Assembly: GCF_001595645.1 (NCBI RefSeq)
Contig: NZ_LNKT01000001.1
Coordinates: 310,001-374,000 of the forward strand
DNA from: Sulfurovum riftiae
GTDB lineage: Bacteria; Campylobacterota; Campylobacteria; Campylobacterales; Sulfurovaceae
DNA: 64,000 nt
Direction: 5' to 3'
Shown: positions 19,314 through 27,444 of the stretch, one piece after another
Numbering within the stretch: position 1 is the first letter of the stretch
Layout of the letters: the number at the start of each line of letters is the position of its first letter
Notes under the pieces: generated by a model
The model's input: the letters and a program-made list of their open reading frames with translations, nothing else
The model's database searches: none
Told to the model about the DNA's origin: nothing
Translations under genes and position numbers: made by a program

Positions 19314-19835
19314 TCACTTCCAACGATCGTAGAGATCGTTGTCGATCCCCAGTACATCATACCATTTGCCAATGATGAAGCGCTCCATTTCCTCAAGTGA
19401 GGAGGATTCAGAGTAGTAGCCCATGACAGGCGGGGCGATGATGACACCAAGTGCGGCCAGTTTATGCATATTTTCAAGGGCGATGGCGGAGAAAGGAAGT
19501 TCTCTGGGGGCAAGGAGGAGCTTTTTCTGTTCCTTGAGTGCTACAGCAGCCACTCTTGTACTAAGATTGTCGCTGATACCACAGGCGATCTTGGCCAGTG
19601 TATTCATACTGCAGGGGATGATGGCCGTAGCATCGACCCGGAAAGAGCCGCTTGAAATGGAAGCTGCAATGTCTTTGCCTGAATGCAGTGTTACCTTGTT
19701 GTGCTCAAAGGATTCAACTGTAAAGGCATTGTCGGAGACGACGACATGTGCATCAATAGCGGAGGGTAGATAGTCAACAAATTTTTTCCCCAATGCGACA
19801 CCGCTCGCACCGGTAATGGCTACAACTAATTTCAA
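19314..19835 (-). CDS. ubiX: UbiX-type flavin prenyltransferase
   Basis: A 173-residue enzyme that makes prenylated FMN for UbiD-type decarboxylases (ubiquinone or menaquinone pathways). The N-terminal LVVAITGASGVALGKKF and the later IIPCSMNTLAKIACGISDN and RELPFSAIALENMHKLA segments are hallmark motifs. I prefer a TTG start at 19835, which follows AAGG by about nine bases and begins the fold directly; an ATG ten codons upstream (19865) adds an MLIHYLRYDH extension with no family counterpart. Confidence 0.9.
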   Translation of the reverse strand: MKLVVAITGASGVALGKKFVDYLPSAIDAHVVVSDNAFTVESFEHNKVTLHSGKDIAASISSGSFRVDATAIIPCSMNTLAKIACGISDNLSTRVAAVALKEQKKLLLAPRELPFSAIALENMHKLAALGVIIAPPVMGYYSESSSLEEMERFIIGKWYDVLGIDNDLYDRWK

Positions 19836-20151
19836 ATGATCGTACCTTAGATAATGGATTAACAATGATTATAGCAGAAGAAAAGTAAGAATTGATGGAG
19901 AAAATAATCAAAGAGCCTAAAACAAGGAAGTTTACAATGAAGTAAGGGGAGGGCGGCTCTTTGATCTTAAAAGGTGGCTCTCCAAGAGATAAACAAGGAA
20001 GTTTACAATTTTGGACAAGGAGTAAAACAAAATCTCTTCGGAGAGTTTGCCACCTTTCTTACTAACAGTATAATCCACAGGGGTTAATAGAGGGTAATAA
20101 AGAATTAACAATAAATCCAAATTGGTAAATGAAAGAATAATAAGATTAAGT
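19836..20151. other. Non-coding spacer with inverted and direct repeats beside the island
   Basis: The 19-base sequence AAACAAGGAAGTTTACAAT occurs at 19920-19938 and 19991-20009. An imperfect inverted repeat has arms at 19971-19990 and 20032-20056 (AAGGTGGC..AGAGAT against ATCTCTT..CCACCTT). No credible gene is present; a minus-strand frame here starts with TTG, has no ribosome binding site and follows the repeats. Confidence 0.6.
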
Positions 20152-20153
20152 TA

Positions 20154-20221
20154 TGGAGCGGGCGAACGGGATCGAACCGTCGACCCTAACCTTGGCAAGG
20201 TTATGCTCTACCGCTGAGCTA
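20154..20221 (-). pseudogene. tRNA-Gly(GCC) fragment, putative att site
   Basis: This is identical to the intact tRNA-Gly at 28565-28639 from the CCA end to the TAGCTCAG of the D arm. The seven acceptor bases before that read GACTAGA instead of GCGGGCG, so the acceptor stem cannot form. It marks the left junction of the island. Confidence 0.85.
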
Positions 20222-20294
20222 TCTAGTCAACCCTGAAAAACCCACAAACCTCCCTAAACCATGAGCATTGAAAGCGATAATACTCTATAATCTG

Positions 20295-20850
20295 AAAGGT
20301 TTCCCCGATGCTTGCATCGGTTGGAGTCAAGCCCAAAGAGCAGAGATGTTATGATATGGAATGAGTGATCATATTTTCAAAAGTCATAACAAAACAGTAT
20401 TGTTGTATCACTTGGTGTTTCCAGCAAAGTATCGGAGAAAAGTATTCAGTAAAGCTGTTGAGAAAACTTTGATTGAGACGTGTTTGGGAATAGCTCAAAG
20501 ATATGAAATACATTATTTTGGAAATTGGAAATGATGAGGACCATGTACATTTTTTGGTGCAAGGTGTTTCAAAGATGCCAGTTTCAAGAATAGTGCAGAT
20601 TATCAAAAGTATTACTGCTCGTGAGCTTTTTTCTCAACGCAAAGAGGTCAAGAAGCTTCTGTTGGGAGGGAATTTATGGACAAGTGGATTTTATGCCAAT
20701 ACAGTAGGACAATATGCCAGTGAAGAAGCCCTTCGAAATTATGTCAAAAATCAAGGGTAAGAATACAACAAGGTGCATTCTGGTTAACTTCGGTTTGATT
20801 TTGAATGTTGAGACAGTTATGGATACCCCGTTGCTTGCAGGGGGGGGTAG
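20295..20850 (+). mobile_element. IS200/IS605-family element with subterminal hairpins
   Basis: A perfect hairpin CCGATGC-TT-GCATCGG (20305-20320) lies before the transposase frame, and a second hairpin of related shape (CCCC..TTGCTTGCAG..GGGG, about 20826-20846) lies after it. Such imperfect end palindromes replace inverted repeats in this family. The exact ends cannot be fixed by eye. The transposase inside is frameshifted, so the copy is probably dead or dependent on another copy. Confidence 0.6.
20361..20760 (+). pseudogene. tnpA: TnpA transposase (HUH, Y1) of IS200/IS605, frameshifted
   Basis: Reading starts at ATG 20361 (MSDHIFKSHNKTVLLYHLVF), a typical TnpA N-terminus, and stops early at a TGA near 20531. 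The second half is in another frame from about 20510 and contains the HUH motif (DEDHVHFLV) and the catalytic tyrosine in LRNYVKNQG. One extra T in the run near 20512-20516 explains the shift. Total length (about 133 residues if repaired) is full size. Confidence 0.8.
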
Positions 20851-20900
20851 TTCATTCCAGACCAATTCCCGGTTGAAATGAGTGATAAAATTGCTTCCAA

Positions 20901-21360
20901 ATGCCCCTAAAAACAACCGACCTAGTTTTTCTATTCCAACTGCGTGATATGCTTGATACAAATGACCCACTTGTGGCTTTGGTAGAGACGATCGACTGGC
21001 ATTCTTTCGATAAAACATTTGTCGTGTATTACAGTGTTGACGGTAGACCGGCAAAGTCTATCCGTCTGATGGTCGAACTACTTCTGCTTAAACAGATAGA
21101 GAATCTCTGTGATGAGAGTGTTGTACTGCAATGGAAACGAAATCCCTACTACCGGTACTTCTGTGGTATGAGTGAATACATTTCAGCCCTTCCGTGTGAC
21201 AGTACCGAACTGGTCAAGTTTCGATAGCGTATCGGTAAAGAGGGAGTAGAAAAGATCTTTGCCATGAGTGTAGCTCTTCATGGGAAAGCAGCCCAGGAAA
21301 AACAGGTCATTATCGATACCACCGTACAAGAGAAGAATATTACCTATTCTACAGATGGGT
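20901..21360 (+). pseudogene. IS5-family transposase, nonsense mutation and truncated
   Basis: The frame from ATG 20901 encodes the N-terminal domain of an IS5-type DDE transposase (DTNDPLVALVETIDW, GRPAKSIRLMVELLLLKQ, NPYYRYFCGM). An in-frame TAG at 21225-21227 replaces a codon in the FRKRIG motif. The same frame then continues (KRIGKEGVEKIFA-like, DTTVQEKNITYSTD) to about 21360 and ends abruptly before the catalytic core. It is a broken 5' fragment. Confidence 0.75.
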
Positions 21361-21374
21361 AGCGTAAAAATATG

Positions 21375-21409
21375 ATAAATAATCTGCCCCTTTGGGGTAG
21401 GTTATTTAT
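21375..21409. repeat. Strong 16-bp hairpin
   Basis: ATAAATAATCTGCCCC (21375-21390) and GGGGTAGGTTATTTAT (21394-21409) flank a TTT loop. Fourteen of sixteen pairs are Watson-Crick; the other two would be G-U pairs in one RNA strand. It lies between the IS5 fragment and the IS256-like element and is not inside a gene. It may be an end structure of a lost element. Confidence 0.6.
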
Positions 21410-21523
21410 AGTTGAATCACTCTAAAAAGTGTTCCTACTACGAAAAAACTAAAATACTCTATCAGAAAATAACCTCAACTTAAAAAAAGGGGGGGGGAGA
21501 AGCCAAAAAAATTAACCAAGTTA

Positions 21524-22586
21524 AAATTTCAGAGTTAAAGCGGGAAACTGGGCTGCTATTTCATAAGATTTTCTAAATAATCAGTGATCAATTTCTTCTT
21601 CATTTCAATACTGATCCCACGATGAATTTTAAGTAACATTTTCATAGGAGTAAAGAGTCCTCCATCCAAAGCATTGGTCGTATTGTGTATCTTGAGCTCA
21701 GGGTAATATCTGTAAGTAAAAAGATACTGGAAATTAGTACGTAGACTTCTGTAGGCAGAACGTAATCTCTTATGGGTATAGTGCCATCCTCTTCTGGAAT
21801 CATCTTCTGTTTTTTCATTGATGAAAGTCGTATGTCTCGCATACCAGCTATCTAGCATATATTGAAATCGACAAGCACTAACCTGACCCAGATAAGAGAC
21901 AACTCTTTTGAGGTCTATAGCTGCTGCCATTTTAGGTTTACGTGTCAGGTACCTGGTAATAATAGCTTGTTGATGAAAATGACACATCTGTACAGGAGCA
22001 TCTGTGAACAAGCCGTATAAGCCACGTTTCCCAGCCATTGTGATAGTTGCAATCTCAAAGCCCTGAGACAATAATGACTGTTTCATAATGGCATACTCTT
22101 TCAGGCTCTCTGTCTGGATGAAGTGGTACCAGACAGGTTTCATAGTTAGTGTATCTTTAGCAACAAGCAGACCAAACTTATCGAATCTTTTTCCAAAGAA
22201 GGTTTCGTCAATTACCAGGACGACCTTTCCTGGTCCAGGAGAATATTTTATTGGTTCATACAGATGAATCTGTTGCTGGATCCATTCTCTGTCATGATGA
22301 TATTTTTGAGCAAGTTCTTTGAGTGTGAAGCGGTGATAAAAGTAGTCAATAAAGAGAGCTTTTTGAAGCTTAGATGGTCTTCGTTTGGATGAGAAATAGT
22401 GTTTACAATCTATACAGAAATATCGTTGTATTCCTCTATGCTTTCCGTTCTTTTTTACTTGTGACGAATTACAGTTTGGACATCTTTTTTATAACCCATC
22501 TGTAAATAATCCCTTTTTAGACCCGATAATATCAGGCTTTGCTTAGGTTTACAGCAGCCCGAAAACCCGCTTTAACTCAAATTTCA
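21524..22586. mobile_element. IS256-like insertion sequence with inverted repeats and 8-bp duplication
   Basis: Terminal inverted repeats lie at 21532-21557 and 22553-22578 (GAGTTAAAGCGGG, five variable bases, GGGCTGCT). Immediately outside both ends is AAATTTCA (21524-21531 and 22579-22586), an eight-base target duplication as expected for IS256-type transposition. The element is 1047 bp and inserted 28 bases beyond the glycosyltransferase stop codon. The preserved duplication suggests a fairly recent insertion. Confidence 0.85.
21556..22499 (-). pseudogene. IS256-variant (zinc-ribbon, mutator-type) transposase, frame-disrupted
   Basis: A long frame encodes a CPNC..CIDC zinc ribbon, then VIDETFFGKRFDKFG (first catalytic aspartate), CHFHQQAIITRYLTRKP and the LLKIHRG end. 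Its likely start (ATG 22499, MGYKK) is out of frame by one base at an A6 run (22485-22490), so it needs either a lost base or slippage on that run. The position where the family has a second catalytic aspartate (xDGKRG) reads MAGKRG. It is therefore probably inactive. The frame is otherwise open to 21556. Confidence 0.75.
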
Positions 22587-22605
22587 CGTAAGAGTATTTA
22601 TTTGG

Positions 22606-23529
22606 TTATCTGGCAAAACGATAAGCAATTATTTTATCTAGTTTATTTTCATGCACATAATTAAATGCAGAATCTATCCATGGTTTTATTCGTTCATTGA
22701 TGGCAACTTCAAAATCATATCTAAACTTGTCATGTAATATAATACCGATTTTTAGTGTATCAATTGTTTCTTTTTGTAAACCCTGTTTTGCATAAATACT
22801 TGTAAGCACCATCATACTATTTAAGCACTCAACCGGCATAAGCCTGGCATCCGAGTGTATTGCATATGTTAGATGCTTGATCGCATCATGCCATCTGTTT
22901 TCCTGAAAGTACATGTAACCTAAAAACCAATGGTATCGAACCCAATATGGCTCATTTTTGATGGCACATTGTAGCCGTTTTTTGTAAAGTTCTGTTTTTG
23001 CAGGTAATTTTCTTGTTTCAGGATAGTGTTCAACATGGAAACCTTCAAGCCATTCAGCTTTATAGCCGTGTTCCCGTATGTCTATTTGAACATTTTCATG
23101 AATTAAACCCCGTTTTTTAAAACCCTTTTTAAATAAGAAAAGCTTGTAGTCTTCAAAGGGGGGAGCATCGTTGATATGGTTGATCCAGCTGCCAAAGTAA
23201 CCTTTTGTATCAGAATCATGTGAGATAGAGTGAAAATATTTAAGAGATTTTTGATCCAGCCTTTCATCTGCATCTAAAGATAAAATCCAATCTGTTTTGA
23301 CCTCATCAAAAACGCGATTGCGTAAATCAGCTTTGCACAAGCAGCGTTCTGCTTCCAAGGTACCGCTTAAAGGTGTTATGTTATAGTGCTCCTGAAGCAA
23401 TTCAACGGTACCGTCAGTCGATCCATTGTCTATAATCACAATATCATCAACCTGATCAATAATCGGTTCCAAACAGGTAGATATTGTATTTATTTCATCT
23501 TTTACGACCATACATAGCGTAAGTGACAT
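22606..23529 (-). CDS. Family 2 glycosyltransferase with helical-repeat C-terminus
   Basis: A 307-residue GT-A fold enzyme. The nucleotide-sugar site is visible in DNGSTDGT (34-41) and the metal-binding DxD in SLDADER (86-88). The C-terminal third (about 195-300) looks like TPR-type helical repeats (YWVRYHWFLGYMYFQENRW). Related two-domain enzymes modify peptides, lipids or glycans; the acceptor is unknown here. It is the last gene of the four-gene island cassette and is AT-rich. The IS256-like element sits just downstream, so the reading frame is intact. Confidence 0.8.
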   Translation of the reverse strand: MSLTLCMVVKDEINTISTCLEPIIDQVDDIVIIDNGSTDGTVELLQEHYNITPLSGTLEAERCLCKADLRNRVFDEVKTDWILSLDADERLDQKSLKYFHSISHDSDTKGYFGSWINHINDAPPFEDYKLFLFKKGFKKRGLIHENVQIDIREHGYKAEWLEGFHVEHYPETRKLPAKTELYKKRLQCAIKNEPYWVRYHWFLGYMYFQENRWHDAIKHLTYAIHSDARLMPVECLNSMMVLTSIYAKQGLQKETIDTLKIGIILHDKFRYDFEVAINERIKPWIDSAFNYVHENKLDKIIAYRFAR

Positions 23530-23575
23530 CTTTTCTTACCCCTTTGAAATTTTTTCTATATTTGTAAGCTGAACA

Positions 23576-24430
23576 CTACTGTTCATCTAGTCTGAGCAAA
23601 GTATTGATAATTTCTTCAATATCTGGTTCTTGATCGTACTCTTTGAATTTGACCAATCGTCTATATACTTCGGACGAAGCTTTTGAAAAACCATCAGGTA
23701 AACCTGCAGCATGGAATGTTGATGAGATTTCATTCATTTCAGCAGAAAATCGCCAAGCTTTTTTTGAGGTACGCTGCATATTTTTATAGGTATTTTCAGT
23801 AAAATTAACATTATTTTTAATCCAAAGAGATTCCAGTTGATCTCTGATGCCATAATGTTCAGCGGCAGAAACAGCTGTGTGAAGCATCGCCCATATTCCC
23901 TTGCTATACATTGAATGACACATCTTTGTCGCCGATGCTTTTCCAATCTCATCACTGATAACTTTTGAAATAACGGGACCCGAACTGAAGATAGATGCAA
24001 TCTGCTCTCCCTTTGATCCGGATAAGAATATTTGTGTGTTCTTTGATGTGAGGTTTGTTCCGCCAAAGACTGCGGCATCGACATAGGAAACCCCTTTTTT
24101 AGCAAATGCAGCAGATAACCTTTTTGATAATTCAGGTGATATTGCATTGGCCTCAACGAAGATTCCAGTAAAATGCTGCTGAAGTACCTGATAGGCAACA
24201 TCACTAGCAGCGTGTGGCGGACAAATACTTATAATGATGGAGCTTTGCTCGCACAGTTCGACTAAAGATGAGACTTCAACCATATCCTGCTGTTCTGCTC
24301 TTTGACATGTTGACTGACTACGTTGTTCTGAACACCAGAGTGTTTCATAACCAGAGTTTTGTACTGAATGTGCAAGAAAAACGCCCATATCTCCAGGATA
24401 TAAAAATCCAACCCTTTTATTTCTAAGCAT
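23576..24430 (-). CDS. NAD(P)-dependent dehydrogenase of the 3-hydroxyisobutyrate/DUF1932 type
   Basis: A 284-residue protein with an N-terminal Rossmann start (VGFLYPGDMG, 7-16, a variant of the GxGxxG motif), a FVEANAISPELS loop, and the catalytic-lysine region around KASATKMCHSMYSKG. The C-terminal helical domain matches DUF1932. Relatives oxidise beta-hydroxyacids or sugar acids. Its ATG overlaps the preceding hydrolase stop (TAATG), so the two are translationally coupled. The substrate is unknown. Confidence 0.75.
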   Translation of the reverse strand: MLRNKRVGFLYPGDMGVFLAHSVQNSGYETLWCSEQRSQSTCQRAEQQDMVEVSSLVELCEQSSIIISICPPHAASDVAYQVLQQHFTGIFVEANAISPELSKRLSAAFAKKGVSYVDAAVFGGTNLTSKNTQIFLSGSKGEQIASIFSSGPVISKVISDEIGKASATKMCHSMYSKGIWAMLHTAVSAAEHYGIRDQLESLWIKNNVNFTENTYKNMQRTSKKAWRFSAEMNEISSTFHAAGLPDGFSKASSEVYRRLVKFKEYDQEPDIEEIINTLLRLDEQ

Positions 24431-26031
24431 TAAAAAAGATATTTTCCTTCCATGTGATTTGGTACTTCTTTGCCAAGCATCTTTATGATAGTTGTGGTAA
24501 GATCAAGTATGGAAGCATCGGCTGGTAGGCTACTTTTTGATTTTATATCAGGACCATGTGCAATGCAAAGTCCGATTTGATGATGACCACCAGTACGGAA
24601 GTATGGTCCTGGTCCGATCCGACCGATATCCGAACTTTCAGCAGAATCGGTAGTGATATCTTTATTCCAGGTAACCATCAGATCGGCATCTGGTGATCTG
24701 CCCTCAAATAATTTGCTTTGTTGTGTTCTTAATATTTTATATACTAAAGGCTTTCCAGTTCTTGGATCAGTCAGTTTTAACAATGCTTTTTCAATATCAT
24801 CACAGACCTGTTCGTATTCAGATTCATTGACTTTTCCTTCCCCCTCACGTTCCTCTAAATTGATCCGGATCATGCCGTGGGAGTAATTTGGTAATGAAAA
24901 TGCTTTCATACGTGGCCAAAGCGGTCGGTACCAGTTTGCCGGAGACCAGTCCATCGGGTCACCTTTTGCCTCCTGCGAAGAGGGTGACTCAAGATCATTT
25001 TCACCGTGAATGGTACGTAATGACCAGACTTCATCCTTCCAGTGACGATGGAAATGTGTAGACGGTGGAGAAACAGGACTACTTATGTCTCCCTCAGCCA
25101 GCGCAGCTCTTCCAAACTGCCATCGATACAAAAACTCTGGTAGCAAAAGATGATTGTTCGTTTCTGTATATGTGGAACGCATACCTGATACCGAAAACAG
25201 AAAGAGGTTACTGTCTACAGGAAGATGCTCTATAATTATCCCTACCGCCTCATCAACCGCCTGTGCAACTTGAAGCAAAAGATCTTCATTTTTCTTTTTA
25301 ACCATATGATCATGCAGTGGATGATCTAAATTTAGATGCCATAAGAGATGACTGGCATAATGCAGTTCACCAATGGTAGAAAAAAAGAAATCCCACTCCT
25401 CATTTTTTATCAAATCCAAAATAATCTTAGTACGTTGCTTTATGCCTAAAATTGCTTGCTCGGTCACTTGTTTTAATGCTTCATAGTCATAAATACTTGG
25501 GATTCGTGTGGAATAAATCTTCTTTTTATCATCTGAAGCAACTTTGCGTACACTTTCACTGCTAAATAACGGATGTGGACCATAGTGTTCAAGGATCTCT
25601 TCTATACGTTCCGGAGGTTCTGACTTTGGCTGATATTGATTTGCTTCCAATCCCCATCCATGTATCTGAACACCATTCACATCTTTTACCGGTAACAGAT
25701 GTGGTGCATCAAAAATAACCACTTTAAGATCTGGATACATAGCAAAAAAAGGCTGAAAACTATTGGCTTTGTGTACCGGAGACTCTTTGTAAGTATAGGT
25801 TTTCGGATCAAAGTTTTGATGCCCCCACTCTCCGCTCTTATGTGGCCATACCCCTTGATAAAAAGAGAGCCAACTATTATCATGAGGATGTTCGCTTGGT
25901 TTATTAATAGGTCCATATGCACCATGCTTTTGTAATGATCGCAGCACGGGCAACTTACCATCCTTTAACCATGGTTCAAAATAATTTGCTGAGAATGAAT
26001 CAATTGAAATTGCTACAACTTTTTTTTGCAT
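24430..26031 (-). CDS. Alkaline-phosphatase-superfamily hydrolase (type I phosphodiesterase/nucleotide pyrophosphatase-like)
   Basis: A 533-residue soluble protein. The N-terminal AISIDSFSANYF gives the first metal-binding aspartate. HDNSWLSFYQGVWPHKSG holds the expected Ser/Thr nucleophile region. The TIGELHYASHLLWH segment (near 215-235) and the late GGHHQIGLCIAHGPD supply metal-binding His/Asp residues. Relatives cleave phosphodiesters, pyrophosphates or phosphonates, or transfer phospho groups. There is no signal peptide, so a cytoplasmic role with the adjacent ATP-grasp and dehydrogenase enzymes is likely. Confidence 0.75.
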   Translation of the reverse strand: MQKKVVAISIDSFSANYFEPWLKDGKLPVLRSLQKHGAYGPINKPSEHPHDNSWLSFYQGVWPHKSGEWGHQNFDPKTYTYKESPVHKANSFQPFFAMYPDLKVVIFDAPHLLPVKDVNGVQIHGWGLEANQYQPKSEPPERIEEILEHYGPHPLFSSESVRKVASDDKKKIYSTRIPSIYDYEALKQVTEQAILGIKQRTKIILDLIKNEEWDFFFSTIGELHYASHLLWHLNLDHPLHDHMVKKKNEDLLLQVAQAVDEAVGIIIEHLPVDSNLFLFSVSGMRSTYTETNNHLLLPEFLYRWQFGRAALAEGDISSPVSPPSTHFHRHWKDEVWSLRTIHGENDLESPSSQEAKGDPMDWSPANWYRPLWPRMKAFSLPNYSHGMIRINLEEREGEGKVNESEYEQVCDDIEKALLKLTDPRTGKPLVYKILRTQQSKLFEGRSPDADLMVTWNKDITTDSAESSDIGRIGPGPYFRTGGHHQIGLCIAHGPDIKSKSSLPADASILDLTTTIIKMLGKEVPNHMEGKYLF

Positions 26032-26056
26032 CTGTGTTTCCTTAATATAATATTTG

Positions 26057-27034
26057 TTAGGTTGACAGTATTTTGATTAATGCTTGACGTATCATGTCAA
26101 CATGTTGTTTAAACTCATTCTTCTCTGGGTTTTTTATTATTGAAACACGCATATTGGCATTGATCTCAAAAATCAGTAGATTCATTTCATTATCAATATA
26201 ACAATCAATTCCAAAATAGTCTAGCCCTAAGTAATTGTAAACTTCAGTGATTGTTGGCTGAATCAATGGCTTTATCTTTTCAATAAAACTATCTGCAATT
26301 GGTTGTTTGTAGGTGCTGGACTCTTCTTTTTCTATCTGATTGCTACCATGTACCATCCACTCTTTCCCAAAAATAGCATGACGTATAAATACTTCACCAC
26401 CCACAACAATCAGACGATACTTTGCATAAATACCATCTTCATCAGCATAATCTACAAACTGCGTAAGATAATAATCACGTCCATCCAAAGGGAAAGCATA
26501 AAACTCTTCTGTTGCATCTTCGATCAATATAGTACTGACACCCCCATGATCACCTGCCTGCCGAAAAATAATAGGGTATTTAAAGTCTTCTTTTTCAATA
26601 GTATTATAGATATCAGAAGGTAATTTGGGCTGTATCCTAACAGTTTTAGGTACATGCAATTTATCGATCCCTTGAAGCAGTTGATAAATGTTGTCTCTGG
26701 TTGTTTTTAAGATATTTGCAGGAGGATTAAAGAAAGGTACTTTTCCAGAGACAGACTTATAAAAGTTTTCCACTTTTTCAAGTGTTGTTTTGTGGCTGTC
26801 TGCATCTGCAATATGATTGAAAACAGCATGAATATTGTCAAGTTCTATATCTTGCTCCGGATTGGTATCAAAAGTTACCATAGATCTGTTAAAAAAATCA
26901 TTTTCAATAAAATCAGCAATATTGGCACTTCCGCTTGTCCCCCAACCAATACGCCCATCTTTTAATATGGTGTGGATCGCTACCTTTTTGTCATCAGGTA
27001 TACCGTTGATGAAGAGGATATTCTTTTTTTTCAT
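26057..27034 (-). CDS. ATP-grasp domain ligase
   Basis: A 325-residue protein. The central part (KYPIIFRQAGDHGGVSTI, then YLTQFVDYADEDGIYAKYRL) and the C-terminal YNYLGLDYFGIDCYID followed by LLIFEINANM match the ATP-binding core and Mg-binding Glu/Asn residues of ATP-grasp carboxylate-amine ligases (RimK/glutathione synthetase style). The N-terminal 110 residues are a pre-grasp region. It is first in the cassette, with a GCGAGG ribosome site before the ATG. Substrates are unknown. Peptide ligation onto a small molecule or surface component is possible. Confidence 0.78.
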   Translation of the reverse strand: MKKKNILFINGIPDDKKVAIHTILKDGRIGWGTSGSANIADFIENDFFNRSMVTFDTNPEQDIELDNIHAVFNHIADADSHKTTLEKVENFYKSVSGKVPFFNPPANILKTTRDNIYQLLQGIDKLHVPKTVRIQPKLPSDIYNTIEKEDFKYPIIFRQAGDHGGVSTILIEDATEEFYAFPLDGRDYYLTQFVDYADEDGIYAKYRLIVVGGEVFIRHAIFGKEWMVHGSNQIEKEESSTYKQPIADSFIEKIKPLIQPTITEVYNYLGLDYFGIDCYIDNEMNLLIFEINANMRVSIIKNPEKNEFKQHVDMIRQALIKILST

Positions 27035-27312
27035 ATTAACCTCGCAAATGTTAGTTATTTACATTGTATATTTTTTTAAATTTGATGGAGGTTAACCAAT
27101 ATATTTATTTTCTCAAAATATACTTAATTCCATAATGAAACCTTATAGATAAATTCCAAATTTTATATAATAAGAACCCACTTCAAAACTTTCAAAAAAA
27201 CAAAGACTTTTATATACGATCCCAAATCCAAAAACCATAAGAGAAAAATGCTCATCTGATTCCGACCGTAGTCGTGAGTATCTTTACACTTTGAAGGGTG
27301 CATTATAAAGAC
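27035..27312. other. AT-rich leader region of the cassette
   Basis: No gene is supported. On the minus strand a TATAAT (27302-27307) would give a leader of about 260 bases, and a nearer TACAAT lies about 30 bases before the ATP-grasp start. The only short frame with a start (six codons, near 27120) is not convincing, and no precursor peptide is seen. Confidence 0.5.
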
Positions 27313-27444
27313 CTACTTATAGTCAGTATCATCAAGAGAGGAGTAAAGCTGCATCTGTTTAAGGATCTGGTCATGAAGATACTCTTGCAGGTTTCTTTCT
27401 TCCTGTAAGTAGTAAAAGGTAAGTTCTCCAATATTATGCCGCCA
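27313..27444 (-). pseudogene. C-terminal fragment of an unknown gene, cut by IS30
   Basis: Forty-three sensible codons (WRHNIGELTFYYLQEERNLQ onward, ending LDDTDYK) run up to a TAG at 27315-27313 and begin exactly at the left end of the IS30 copy. No matching N-terminal part exists on the other side of the IS, so the rest was deleted. The helical, Gln/Leu-rich composition gives no firm family. Confidence 0.35.

Noticed and set aside
19253-19320. CACTCTT repeats considered as a CRISPR array
   Set aside because: Units are only seven bases with no spacers of constant length, and there are no cas genes in the window.
19932-20120. Minus-strand 62-codon frame in the spacer left of the island
   Set aside because: It starts at TTG without a ribosome site and runs through the direct and inverted repeats; its residues follow the repeat sequence, so it is not a credible gene.
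27035-27300. Possible RiPP precursor peptide upstream of the ATP-grasp gene
   Set aside because: Only a six-codon frame with a start was found, and there is no Gly-Gly or core-like sequence, so a peptide natural product is not supported.
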